NCBI RefSeq assembly: GCF_009936045.1
Contig: NZ_QWEQ01000007.1
Coordinates: forward strand, 62,001 to 126,000
Length of the DNA stretch: 64,000 bases
From: Emergencia sp. 1XD21-10
Lineage (GTDB): Bacteria > Bacillota > Clostridia > Peptostreptococcales > Anaerovoracaceae
Direction of reading: 5' to 3'
This document shows positions 25,209 to 34,255 of the stretch, piece after piece; within the stretch, counting starts at the first letter, position 1; each line of letters begins with the position of its first letter. A model generated the notes under the pieces. The model was not told the DNA's origin. It ran no database searches and worked only from the letters and a program-made list of their open reading frames with translations. Both the position numbers and the translations under genes were made by a program.

Positions 25209-26750
25209 TTACTTAGCGTAGTCGATTGCTCTTGTTTCTCTAACCACATTGACTTTAATCTGCCCTGGATATTCCAGTTCAGATTCAATCTTCTTGGAAA
25301 CTTCCCTGGCCAGCAAGACAATATCATCATCGTTCATTTCTTCCGGTTTTGCAATAATACGGATTTCTCTGCCCGCCTGAATTGCAAAAGACTTGTCTAC
25401 ACCAGGCGTAGTATTCGCGATTTCTTCCAGCTTTTCAAGACGTTTGATATATGCGTCTAAGGTTTCTCTTCTCGCACCAGGTCTTGCTGCAGAAAGCGCA
25501 TCAGCAGCAGCAATCAATACTGCTTCCATACTCTTAGGTTCATAATCCCCGTGATGAGCAGCCATGCCGTTGATTACCGCCTCAGACTCCTTATATTTCT
25601 TTAAAATCTGAATGCCGATATCGACATGGGTGCCTTCATACTCGTGGTCAAGAGATTTGCCTATGTCGTGAAGCAATCCTGCACGCTTGGCCAGCTTTGG
25701 ATCAAGACCAAGCTCTCCTGCCATGAGCCCCGCCAAATGTGCAACTTCCACAGAATGTTTTAACACATTCTGCCCATAAGAAGTTCTGTATTTCAGTCTT
25801 CCCAGAAGCTTCACAAGTTCTCCATGGAGGTTGTGAATTCCAACTTCAAAGGTTGCCTGTTCACCTTCTTCTTTGATGATTGAATTGACTTCTCTCTCAG
25901 CTTTGTCCACCATTTCTTCAATTCTGGCAGGATGAATTCGACCATCGACGATGAGCTTTTCCAGTGCGATTCTTGCAATCTCACGTCTTACTGGATCAAA
26001 TCCGGAAATGATAACTGCCTCCGGTGTATCGTCAATAATCAAATCTACACCGGTCAGTGTTTCGATCGCTCTGATGTTTCTTCCTTCACGACCGATAATT
26101 CTGCCCTTCATTTCGTCGTTTGGCAGAGAAACTACAGAAACTGTACTTTCTGCAACATGATCTGCCGCACATCTTTGAATTGCTCCAGTAATGATTTCTT
26201 TGGCTTTCTTGTCCGCATCTTCCTTTGCCTTAGACTCGATATCCTTAATCATCAAAGAAGCGTCATGTCTGACATCCTTCTCAATTTCGTCCAAAAGCAA
26301 AGCTTTCGCTTCTTCAGCAGTCAGACCGGAAATCTTTTCTAATTCCTCAATCTGTCTTGCTACAAAACCTTCTAACTCTTGTTTCTTTTCTAAGATTTCT
26401 TTCTCGTGTTTAGTAATGCTTTCTTCTCTTTTTTCGATGTTTTCCAGTTTTCTGTCAACTGACTCTTCTTTCTGAATCAACCTTCTTTCAGAGCGCTGTA
26501 TCTCAGCTCTTCTCTCTTTTGCCTCTCGCTCAATGTCTGTTCGCATGCGATGAGCTTCTTCTTTTGCTTCTAATGTAATCTCTTTCTTAATCGTTTCGGA
26601 TTTATTCTCAGCGTCCAGAATCAAATTTCTTGCTTTCTGTTCTGCACTGCCGATGGCCTTTTCCCCGATATTTTTTCTCAGGATATAGCCTACTAATATT
26701 CCGAGCGCAAGTACTGCTACACAGATAATAATCCATATAATTGGAGACAT
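25209..26750 (-). CDS. rny: Ribonuclease Y
   Basis: 513 aa endoribonuclease that begins mRNA turnover at the membrane. An N-terminal helix ([20 protein letters not shown]) is followed by a long coiled coil of Lys/Glu/Arg (residues ~30-190), a KH domain with [18 protein letters not shown], and an HD domain with [20 protein letters not shown]. The end is the usual [24 protein letters not shown] precedes the ATG. In many Clostridia rny is followed by spoVS or ymdB, which are absent here. Confidence 0.96.
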   Translation of the reverse strand: MSPIIWIIICVAVLALGILVGYILRKNIGEKAIGSAEQKARNLILDAENKSETIKKEITLEAKEEAHRMRTDIEREAKERRAEIQRSERRLIQKEESVDRKLENIEKREESITKHEKEILEKKQELEGFVARQIEELEKISGLTAEEAKALLLDEIEKDVRHDASLMIKDIESKAKEDADKKAKEIITGAIQRCAADHVAESTVSVVSLPNDEMKGRIIGREGRNIRAIETLTGVDLIIDDTPEAVIISGFDPVRREIARIALEKLIVDGRIHPARIEEMVDKAEREVNSIIKEEGEQATFEVGIHNLHGELVKLLGRLKYRTSYGQNVLKHSVEVAHLAGLMAGELGLDPKLAKRAGLLHDIGKSLDHEYEGTHVDIGIQILKKYKESEAVINGMAAHHGDYEPKSMEAVLIAAADALSAARPGARRETLDAYIKRLEKLEEIANTTPGVDKSFAIQAGREIRIIAKPEEMNDDDIVLLAREVSKKIESELEYPGQIKVNVVRETRAIDYAK

Positions 26751-26853
26751 TAAAGCACCTCCTTCTTTTTTTAATTTTTCTTCAAGTCTCTTCTAAAGTC
26801 GTCTTATATTTTCAAGGTTTTCAATAAAAAATTTCGCATTACGTAATTAAATC

Positions 26854-26888
26854 TTGATATATTCGCACAACATATATTATAATGTTGT
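26854..26888 (+). promoter_or_regulatory. Promoter of rodA with a 22-bp palindrome over the -10
   Basis: TTGATA (26854-26859) and TATAAT (26878-26883) are 18 bases apart. ACAACAT ... ATGTTGT (26867-26888) is a 7-bp-arm inverted repeat that spans the -10 element and looks like an operator. No matching regulator was recognised. Confidence 0.5.
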
Positions 26889-26923
26889 AATCGGCATAAT
26901 GTCAAGAACAAGAGGGGAAAACT

Positions 26924-28027
26924 ATGAACTATTTTTCAAATTTAATTAAAAATATCGATAAAGTCATCATCGGAGTTGTTGTTCTGCTTGCCGGACTCAG
27001 CATTTTGATGATTGGAAGTACCCAAATCAGCAGTGGATTTATATCCCGAGAAGTGGTGGTACAGTGCATTGCCTACTTCATTGGATTTATAGGTGTTGTC
27101 ATAATTTTAAACTTTAACTATAATATGTTCGCTGGGATGGAAAAGTATCTCTACGTGCTGTCGCTGCTACTTCTTCTCTCAGTATACATACCGGGACTTG
27201 GTATGGAGCAGTTCGGCGCTCGTTCCTGGATTAACCTGGGGGTAACTACCATCCAGCCGTCAGAATTTGTTAAGCTTTTATTTATTCTTATTATGGCAGG
27301 CTATCTCAACGAGCACAAAGATGACTTATATAACTTCAAAGGTCTTCTGAAGGCTGGCATTGTGGCTGCGCCTATTATCATTATCGTGCTGAAAGAGGAT
27401 TTAGGAAGCGCCTTAGTATTCTCTTTCACCTGGGTAGCCATGATTTTCTTTGCAGGTATCAATCTGAAAGTCTTCGGAAAGTTTTTTGCTCTGGTTCTTG
27501 CGGCCGTTCCTGTTGCCTATGTCTTTATGGCAGACTATCAGAAAGAGCGTATCGAAGCCTTTCTTCACCCGGATAATCTGAATCTGTCCGGCAACTGGCA
27601 GGTATGGCAGTCCAAAGTTGCTATCGGTTCTGGTGGTGTCTTCGGAAAAGGTCTTTTCAATGGTACGCAGAAAGAACTGGATTTTATCCCAGTACAGACC
27701 TCTGACTTTATCTTCTCTGTAATCGGCGAAGAACTGGGACTGATTGGAGGACTTGCTGTTATCGGATTATTTACAATTTTAATGGTTCGCATGGCAGGTA
27801 TTGTCAGAGACGCTTTAGACTTTTACGGCGCCCTGGTGGTTGCCGGTGTCATCGGCATGTTTGCATTCCAAATCTTTGAAAACATCGCCATGACCATGGG
27901 GCTTATGCCAGTAACCGGTATTACCCTGCCGTTGCTCAGCGCAGGTGGTTCATCCATCATGAGTAATATGTTCGCCATCGGTCTGGTATTAGATGTGGGT
28001 ATGCGCAGTAAGGGGATTAATTTTTAA
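26924..28027 (+). CDS. rodA: SEDS peptidoglycan glycosyltransferase RodA
   Basis: 367 aa, about ten membrane helices. Signature segments are GARSWINLGVTTIQPSEFVK, LKEDLGSALVF, the extracellular loop with SGNWQVWQSKVAIGSGGVFG and KGLFNGTQKELDFIPVQTSD, and GLMPVTGITLPLLSAGGSS. It polymerises glycan strands for side-wall growth with PBP2 (mrdA, 30202-32931). In relatives rodA often follows minE in the mre operon; here it is separated and on the opposite strand. It could also be a FtsW/SpoVE paralogue, but mre genes nearby favour RodA. Confidence 0.88.
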   Translation: MNYFSNLIKNIDKVIIGVVVLLAGLSILMIGSTQISSGFISREVVVQCIAYFIGFIGVVIILNFNYNMFAGMEKYLYVLSLLLLLSVYIPGLGMEQFGARSWINLGVTTIQPSEFVKLLFILIMAGYLNEHKDDLYNFKGLLKAGIVAAPIIIIVLKEDLGSALVFSFTWVAMIFFAGINLKVFGKFFALVLAAVPVAYVFMADYQKERIEAFLHPDNLNLSGNWQVWQSKVAIGSGGVFGKGLFNGTQKELDFIPVQTSDFIFSVIGEELGLIGGLAVIGLFTILMVRMAGIVRDALDFYGALVVAGVIGMFAFQIFENIAMTMGLMPVTGITLPLLSAGGSSIMSNMFAIGLVLDVGMRSKGINF

Positions 28028-28076
28028 TCAAGCGTGAACAACTAAAGCAAAATTGATTCAGTTGCACGCTTTGATT
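28026..28076 (+). other. Large nested stem-loop at the rodA stop codon
   Basis: AATCAAGCGTG (28026-28036) pairs with CACGCTTTGATT (28065-28076), and inside it CAACT (28039-28043) pairs with AGTTG (28060-28064), leaving a 16-base loop. There is no U-run, so it may stabilise mRNA rather than terminate; a clear terminator follows. Confidence 0.45.
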
Positions 28077-28115
28077 ATATCGTCTTTCTCTATGATTAAC
28101 TATAACCGACAGTAA

Positions 28116-28154
28116 AAGAGACACCCTTAAGTTGGCAAAGCTAGGGTGTCTCTT
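28116..28154 (+). terminator. Terminator after rodA
   Basis: AAGAGACACCCT (28116-28127) and AGGGTGTCTCTT (28143-28154) form a 12-bp stem with a 15-base loop, between rodA and the converging methyltransferase gene. Confidence 0.75.
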
Positions 28155-28203
28155 CTGTTAGTAATGTGAAGGTATATAAAATTTGACCTGATTGCAAAAT
28201 TTT

Positions 28204-29229
28204 TTAAAGTCCTTTTTCCATATAGAACTCGTCGATTGCCTCATAGAATGCGTCAATACATTCCCAACTTGCATTTGGTCCGATATCACAGCCTGAGGAA
28301 ATTACAAAGTTAGGATACTTATGACAACTCTCCATTACAGCTTTCGTGTTTTCTTTCATTGATTCTGCCGTACCGAAACAGAACTGGTTTGCCGGATCAA
28401 TGTTGCCCATTACCAGCTTGTCAGCGGGCAGCAGCGGGCAAATATCTGCCATATTGATAACATTGCCAAAATGATAGCCCTCTGCATTAATATCAATCAG
28501 CTGGTCGGCAATCTTCGTAACATTGCCGCCGCAATTATGGAAGATTACTACAAATTCTTCATCCTGTACAGCCTCTACAATCTGCTTGCAGTAAGGTGTT
28601 ACAAATTTCTTGCTTAGCTTTGGTGAAAGCAGTCCCATCATCGGTTCAGCCATAACAAATCCACCTGCATTGGTCTGTTCCTTATAAGCAAGAGCATATT
28701 TAGTAATGAATTCCGTGCACTTCTCCATTACGATGGTCACCATTTCAGGCTCTTTCATACACGCCATCATCATCTCAGTCATACCAATCAATCTTCCAGC
28801 CATAGTATATGGACCAGCAATGCCCGCAAGCACAGGTCTGTCAGTAATCATCTCAGCAGCCTTCTTTGTTGCATCAATAAACAGCTGTGTGCGGCCTGCT
28901 CCAATTTCAGGCACTTTCATATTTTCGGCGTCAGCTTTTGTCTTAATCAGTTCACCCAGAGTTGCCGGAACATCATTTTCTGGTACTCTGACCTCAGCAC
29001 CACAAGCTTCTGCCTCTACTGTCAAATCCATCATGCTAGTTGCTACTAAAGACGGGGTTCTTTCTGTCAGGAATTTCATTCCATCTGCCTGAATCTGCGC
29101 ATCTGTAACAAGCTGTTTCACTGTTGCGCCTGTCAGCTGTACGGATGGAAAGGTAAGTACTGGTGCACCTTGCTTTCTAGGATTGGCAATTACACTTTCC
29201 TTCCATTCTTTCATATTTCTTTTTGCCAT
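28204..29229 (-). CDS. Uroporphyrinogen decarboxylase-family methyltransferase (MtaA/MtbA-like)
   Basis: 341 aa TIM-barrel protein. The zinc ligands of cobamide:thiol methyltransferases (H-x-C ... C) are present as FHNCGGN and SSGCDIGPN; GPYTMAGRLIG and MGNIDPANQFCFGT are family segments. Such proteins move methyl groups between corrinoid proteins and thiols or folate, and are distinct from heme-pathway HemE. No corrinoid protein, second methyltransferase or activase lies nearby, so the methyl donor cannot be inferred. It stands alone between minD and rodA with its own terminators. Confidence 0.78.
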   Translation of the reverse strand: MAKRNMKEWKESVIANPRKQGAPVLTFPSVQLTGATVKQLVTDAQIQADGMKFLTERTPSLVATSMMDLTVEAEACGAEVRVPENDVPATLGELIKTKADAENMKVPEIGAGRTQLFIDATKKAAEMITDRPVLAGIAGPYTMAGRLIGMTEMMMACMKEPEMVTIVMEKCTEFITKYALAYKEQTNAGGFVMAEPMMGLLSPKLSKKFVTPYCKQIVEAVQDEEFVVIFHNCGGNVTKIADQLIDINAEGYHFGNVINMADICPLLPADKLVMGNIDPANQFCFGTAESMKENTKAVMESCHKYPNFVISSGCDIGPNASWECIDAFYEAIDEFYMEKGL

Positions 29230-29387
29230 TCTCTTTCCCTCCTACTATTCTACATAATCGAGCTTCATTTGTAAAGACTATATCTTTTATAAGACTATGT
29301 CTACTACAGGAACAATTCTATCATAAGTGCCGCTCTTGTTCTAAGAAATTTTACAGAAATAATGGTAAATTCAATTCTTCTATAAAA

Positions 29388-29423
29388 AAAGTGCATAGGT
29401 ACCCAAACGCACCTGTGCACTTT
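29388..29423 (-). terminator. Terminator after minD
   Basis: AAAGTGCATAGGT and ACCTGTGCACTTT enclose a 10-base loop, with a T-run on the minus strand (plus-strand A-run 29384-29390), 18 bases past the minD stop. It can also act in the other direction. Confidence 0.75.
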
Positions 29424-29440
29424 ATCATGCTATTTTTTAC

Positions 29441-30178
29441 TCATACAAGTTCTGACTGCTGCTTTTCAATTCTCTCTACGATATGTTCAAAATTTTCTTC
29501 GATATAGGTATCTTCCTTTAATACAATCGGAATCCCCAAATTCATAGAAATTTGAATATTTTCATCAAACTGGATGAGACCCGCAAAAGGAGGCTGCAGC
29601 ATGGAGGTAATCTCTCGAAGTCGCGGCATATAACCTGCGCTCATCATTTCTGCAACTACCTTATTAAGAATAACAAAACGCTCTTTTATTCCCAGCTTCA
29701 GAAGCTGACGATCCACTGCATCTGCATCTCGAAGAGCCGAATACTCTGGTGTAGTCACGATAATAGCTGTATCCGCACCTGCAGAGGACAGAACCAGACC
29801 ATCGTCAATACCAGAAGGCGCATCAATAATCACATAATCATAGGTATTTTTTAACTTTTCGCAAAGCACCTTCATATGAAGCGGTGTCAGCGTGCCATCA
29901 TCTCTGGTCGGTGATGCAGCCATCAGATATAAATCATCAAACCTCTTATCTCGAATCAAAGCCTGTTTGATGCGGCAGACTCCTGTCAGAACATCGTAAA
30001 CATCATACACTACGTTGTTCTCCAGGCCAAAATATAGGTCAAGATTTCGGAGTCCTAAATCCAGATCCAGAATCACCACTTTTGCCCCTCCCTTTGCCAG
30101 TGTCGCGCCAAAGTTAACGGCAAACATAGATTTTCCGGTTCCGCCCTTTCCTGATGCAATTAAAAATGCTTTGCCCAT
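29441..30178 (-). CDS. minD: Septum-site determining ATPase MinD
   Basis: 245 aa. A deviant Walker A (SGKGGTGKS), LDLDLGLRNLDLYFGLEN, a switch II DAPSGID and VVTTPEYSALRDADAVDRQL identify MinD. The last residues I-E-E-N-F-E-H-I-V-E-R-I-E-K-Q give only a partly basic amphipathic helix, so membrane binding may be weak. The start at 30178 (MGKAFLIASGKGG) follows GGAGG. It lies directly behind mrdA in the mre operon, but neither minC upstream nor minE downstream is present. Confidence 0.88.
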   Translation of the reverse strand: MGKAFLIASGKGGTGKSMFAVNFGATLAKGGAKVVILDLDLGLRNLDLYFGLENNVVYDVYDVLTGVCRIKQALIRDKRFDDLYLMAASPTRDDGTLTPLHMKVLCEKLKNTYDYVIIDAPSGIDDGLVLSSAGADTAIIVTTPEYSALRDADAVDRQLLKLGIKERFVILNKVVAEMMSAGYMPRLREITSMLQPPFAGLIQFDENIQISMNLGIPIVLKEDTYIEENFEHIVERIEKQQSELV

Positions 30179-30201
30179 TTCGTCCTCCAATTAAATCTAA
30201 A

Positions 30202-32931
30202 CTACTGTACTCTATTTTTTCCGTCCATATCGGTTTTATTTACTTTTACTTTATTATCAGCCTCATCCAGCCCCAGATAAGCCTCTAAGATATCCTTGGC
30301 TACCGGCGCTGCATTGGAAGAATAACCACCGTCGATAATCATGACAGCCACCGCAATTTTCGGATTATCAGCAGGCGCCATAGCGATTGTCCAAGCCACA
30401 TAATCATGAGTCTGCTTATAGGAATTAATCATCGACTGAGTAATCTTGTAACCGCTTGCTTCAATCAGCGCATCATCTACCGTGTCCTCTTCTGATGGAT
30501 AGCGTTCAGAATCCTTTTCCATCATCTCTTCCATGGTCTTTTTAACCTTAGACCAGGAAATGTCAGTGCCTGCCGCAGAGTTAAACTGTCCCAAATGATT
30601 TTTTACATAATTAACTTCACTCTTCGGCTGAATCAGCGTCTGGTTCTCAGCTGTACCCGTTTTTCCAGCAACTGCTACAGGAAAATTCCCAAAGAAGCCG
30701 GAAAGCGTACCACTGGTGCATACACGACGCATACCCTTGATTACTTCGTCTACTGTGCCGTCTTTCAGTTTCAAATCTACCGCTTTATCTTTAACATTAA
30801 GCCCTTCGCCTTCTACGCCATAAACCAGACTCGCCTGATTTCTGACACCATCGTTTCCAAGCGTTGCTACATAGTTTGCCATTGCAAGAGGCGTATAGGC
30901 ATTATATCCCTGCCCGATTGAGAAGTTGAACTGGTCGCCTACACCCCACTGCGCCTGAATATAGTAGTCAAACTTGACACGGGAGGCTACCGTTTCAATT
31001 TGACTCTCTTTTACATCAGTATGCGCTTTCAAAAGCTCAATCAAATCTCCATACTCCGGATTGTCCTCTGTCCAGTCCGCAATAGTGCTCAGGTTCTCCA
31101 CCAGCTTGTCGTAGTCGTTCACCACCGACTTCGGGAAGAAAGTATTTCTGTTATTGTACAGATAATCTCTGATTCCCACTTTCGTGTTGTCTATTTTCAT
31201 CTGAGACGTCGGCGTTTCTGCTACAACCTCGTCAATTTCAATACCGGTCTTGACACCCAGACCGAATTTCTTTGCAGTATCCATCAAATCTTCCACGGTC
31301 ATGGTATAGCCTAAAGAAGCACCTGAATCCCAGTCCTTACCGGTAGCAATATTATAAAAATAGGTGTTGCAGGAGTTTCCAATACCCCATTCCAAATTCT
31401 GGCTGCCATGTCTGCCTCCGTAATCATTCCATGCGGAGCAACCCCATTCTCTATCACCATATTCAATCATACCGTCATCGTAAATGCTTCGGTTAGGATC
31501 CAGTCCTGCTTCCAGAGCTGCCACCGCCGTAATAGGTTTAAAGGTAGATCCGGGCTGAATCGCTGCCTTCGTTGCATTGTTATACAGCGGGGCAGGAGAA
31601 AACGGATCTCTCGGATTTTCCTGCTGCACTGAATCCCAGGCTCTATCAGAAATGCCATTAGCAAAAATATTCGGATTGTAGGTCGGATAACTTGCCATAG
31701 CAAGAACATCACCTGTCTCTGCATCGATTGCAACTGCCGCACCGCTCTTTCCCGCAGCCGCCTTGGCAAGAGATTTTTCTGCAGCCTTTTGCAGGCGCAA
31801 ATCGATAGTCAAATATACATCAGAACCTTTTTTCGGCTCGCTGGTGCTGATAGTCTCCACGTATTCACCCGCACTGTTTACACGAATCTGGGTCGTGCCA
31901 GGTGTGCCGTGAAGCTTTTCTTCCAGCGCCGCTTCTATACCGTCTTTTCCAACAAGATCACTGGAACTGTACCCACGCTCATCTACATAGTACGCTGTCT
32001 CACTTTCGGAAATCGCACCTAAATAACCAAGAATATGACACGCCGTATTTTTGTTAGGATAAACGCGCTCGCTTTCTGATGCAACTTCCACGCCGGGAAT
32101 GCCAGATTCTTCAATATGTGCAATGGTTTTAGTACTGATATCCGACGCAACTTTAATCGGCAAATATCGAGTAAAACCATTGGTCGCAACTTCGTTTCGA
32201 ATAATAAAAATCTTCCGTGCCTCCTTATCTGAAAGCTCCGGATCAATATCGTACTTCTTGCGAAGCGCTGCAAAGCATTCCTCTGCAGTCATCTTGCCGT
32301 TAAATTCATCTTCATAGGAACTGAATTTTCCAAAGAAAAGTTCCAAGGACTGGTCATAGGTATAGACCATCTTATCCTCGTTGATTGGAATATTCAGGTT
32401 GTATTTTTCTTCCAGCATCGCCATAGAAGCAAATCTCGCCTCCTGGCTGTCATCCAGATTGTATCTGCTGCAAAGTCTGCTGAACGCCTCTGCCGCAGTC
32501 AGATTTGTATCAAAGCCCTGCTTTGACAGCCATTTTTTAATCTGCTGTTTATAAGTGTAATAAAATTTTCCGCTGCTGTTGATTTTAATCGGAAAGTTGT
32601 CCGTATACTTATCGCCGTTTTTAATCAGCGTGTTTATCAGTTCCAATGCAGAACTGTTAATTTCTTCTGTAGACAAAGCGCTGACATTAAAATTCACGGT
32701 AAATACCTGCTTATTGATAGCGAGCGCTTCGCCGTTTCTGTCGTAAATATTCCCCCGTGGCGCAGAAGTACTGATGGTCTTCGTATTCTGGTCTGAAGCC
32801 TTGGAAGTCCACTGTTCATGCTGCAAAATTGTTACCATGAACAAGCGAAAAGACAAAATCACCATCAGAACAATGAGTACCACTACAATCTGCTGATACC
32901 TTGCATGCGCCTGTTTTAACCCTTTATTCAT
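30202..32931 (-). CDS. mrdA: Penicillin-binding protein 2 (elongasome transpeptidase)
   Basis: 909 aa class B PBP. One N-terminal helix (QIVVVLIVLMVILSFRLFMV) is followed by the pedestal domain (SAPRGNIYDRNGEALAIN) and a transpeptidase domain with S-x-x-K as AIQPGSTFKPITA, S-x-N as GNSCNTYFYN, and K-T-G as AVAGKTGTAENQ. It is ~200 residues longer than typical PBP2, through an expanded pedestal and an insertion between the S-x-N and K-T-G motifs (around YNNRNTFFPKSVVNDYDKL). It overlaps mreD by 4 bases and works with RodA and MreBCD. Confidence 0.94.
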   Translation of the reverse strand: MNKGLKQAHARYQQIVVVLIVLMVILSFRLFMVTILQHEQWTSKASDQNTKTISTSAPRGNIYDRNGEALAINKQVFTVNFNVSALSTEEINSSALELINTLIKNGDKYTDNFPIKINSSGKFYYTYKQQIKKWLSKQGFDTNLTAAEAFSRLCSRYNLDDSQEARFASMAMLEEKYNLNIPINEDKMVYTYDQSLELFFGKFSSYEDEFNGKMTAEECFAALRKKYDIDPELSDKEARKIFIIRNEVATNGFTRYLPIKVASDISTKTIAHIEESGIPGVEVASESERVYPNKNTACHILGYLGAISESETAYYVDERGYSSSDLVGKDGIEAALEEKLHGTPGTTQIRVNSAGEYVETISTSEPKKGSDVYLTIDLRLQKAAEKSLAKAAAGKSGAAVAIDAETGDVLAMASYPTYNPNIFANGISDRAWDSVQQENPRDPFSPAPLYNNATKAAIQPGSTFKPITAVAALEAGLDPNRSIYDDGMIEYGDREWGCSAWNDYGGRHGSQNLEWGIGNSCNTYFYNIATGKDWDSGASLGYTMTVEDLMDTAKKFGLGVKTGIEIDEVVAETPTSQMKIDNTKVGIRDYLYNNRNTFFPKSVVNDYDKLVENLSTIADWTEDNPEYGDLIELLKAHTDVKESQIETVASRVKFDYYIQAQWGVGDQFNFSIGQGYNAYTPLAMANYVATLGNDGVRNQASLVYGVEGEGLNVKDKAVDLKLKDGTVDEVIKGMRRVCTSGTLSGFFGNFPVAVAGKTGTAENQTLIQPKSEVNYVKNHLGQFNSAAGTDISWSKVKKTMEEMMEKDSERYPSEEDTVDDALIEASGYKITQSMINSYKQTHDYVAWTIAMAPADNPKIAVAVMIIDGGYSSNAAPVAKDILEAYLGLDEADNKVKVNKTDMDGKNRVQ

Positions 32932-33428
32932 TTAAAATACCTATCTCTTCTGTGTTTTTTTACCCTTTTAATGAGAGGCAAATACAGTACTGCTGCAACC
33001 AGACAGTTAAATAAAAGCTGCCAAGGCACGGTTTTCATCGCATAGCCGTAGCTGTACGGACTTCCCAGTACAAAATAAATGCCCCAGTACACTGATGTAT
33101 ACAGCCAAGTAGAAAACAGCATTGCAATCAGTGCATTAAAAAAATTTTCTATATTTACAAACTCTCGCAGCACTAAAACTGCAATGCCCGTCACGACCAG
33201 TGCGGTAACGCCCGGTCCTATATAAATGCCGAATACTATGTCGTGGAGCAGCCCGAAAACAAATCCGCAGAGAATGCCCGGAAGAGTCTCATCGTACAAA
33301 AACGTCAGCACTACCGTCAGACATAGAAGCAGATTCACATTGTTCCCAAAGGCAGGAATCAAATCCTGCAGAAAAGGTTTCAGGAAAAATGCCGCTATAT
33401 ATAGAAGGAATCCCTGCCGATACTTCAT
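32928..33428 (-). CDS. mreD: Rod shape-determining protein MreD
   Basis: 166 aa with five or six hydrophobic helices and basic ends, typical of MreD. It includes FLYDETLPGILCGFVFGLLH (the conserved G-x-x-x-G-x-x-x-D region continues D-I-V-F-G). It overlaps mreC by 4 bases upstream and mrdA by 4 bases downstream. It links MreC to the membrane elongation complex. Confidence 0.92.
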   Translation of the reverse strand: MKYRQGFLLYIAAFFLKPFLQDLIPAFGNNVNLLLCLTVVLTFLYDETLPGILCGFVFGLLHDIVFGIYIGPGVTALVVTGIAVLVLREFVNIENFFNALIAMLFSTWLYTSVYWGIYFVLGSPYSYGYAMKTVPWQLLFNCLVAAVLYLPLIKRVKKHRRDRYFK

Positions 33429-34243
33429 AGAATCACCGCAACTTTCTGCAAAGATTTAAAGTCAACAGAGGACTTGATGTCCACCTTCTGCAGCTGTTCA
33501 TCGCTATCGTATCTTACCTTGGTAATTCTGCCAATTTCAATGCCGGCAGGAAACAGTCCCATACCGCTTGTTACCAGACGGTCGCCTTCTTCCACCTTGG
33601 CATTGCTGTCCAGCATAAAACCGCTGAGTGTTCCGTCAGAAGAACCCTCCACCACACCAATCAGCTTCAGATTGCCTGAAACTTTAAAGGTAATGCGGCT
33701 GGATTCATCGATCATGGATATTACCTTCGCCCAGCCTTTACCCGCTGAATGCACCTTGCCTACAAGTCCTTCACCGCAGATAACAATACTATCCGGCGAA
33801 ACCCCGCTTTCAGTTCCCACATTGATGGTAAAAATATTCATCCAGTTGGCACCATCCATGGATACTACATCTGCCGACACGATATCTCCGCTTCCGCTGA
33901 TGCCCTTGAAATTCAAAACTTTAGACAAAGTCTTCAACTCTTTGAGCTCATTGGCAGAAAGGGTCAGCCCCGTTACCTGCTCTTTTAGCTTTTGATTTTC
34001 TTCCTTCAGCGCTTCATTTTCCTTCTGAAGCTGCTGATAGGAGAAAATTCCGGAAACGTTGTCGGAAATCCCCCCTGCTACAGCCGTAACAGGCCGCTCA
34101 ATGGCTGTATAAATACGATTGAATACTCCCGTTACGATATTGCCACTTCCTCCGGCAGCCACAGAGCCTGCCAGAAACAGCAGACTAAGCAGAATCACTG
34201 CCAAAAGAAAACTGATTAACTTGTGATTTTTAATCCACTTCAT
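33425..34243 (-). CDS. mreC: Rod shape-determining protein MreC
   Basis: 272 aa. A single helix (residues ~9-30, ISFLLAVILLSLLFLAGSVA) precedes a coiled coil rich in Glu/Lys/Leu (YQQLQKENEALKEENQKLKE) and the beta-barrel domain with ICGEGLVGKVHSAGKGWAKV, MIDESSRITFKVSG and VTSGMGLFPAGIEIGRI. It scaffolds PBP2 outside the membrane. The start is 12 bases after the mreB stop. Confidence 0.94.
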   Translation of the reverse strand: MKWIKNHKLISFLLAVILLSLLFLAGSVAAGGSGNIVTGVFNRIYTAIERPVTAVAGGISDNVSGIFSYQQLQKENEALKEENQKLKEQVTGLTLSANELKELKTLSKVLNFKGISGSGDIVSADVVSMDGANWMNIFTINVGTESGVSPDSIVICGEGLVGKVHSAGKGWAKVISMIDESSRITFKVSGNLKLIGVVEGSSDGTLSGFMLDSNAKVEEGDRLVTSGMGLFPAGIEIGRITKVRYDSDEQLQKVDIKSSVDFKSLQKVAVIL

Positions 34244-34255
34244 ACCCTATCTATC

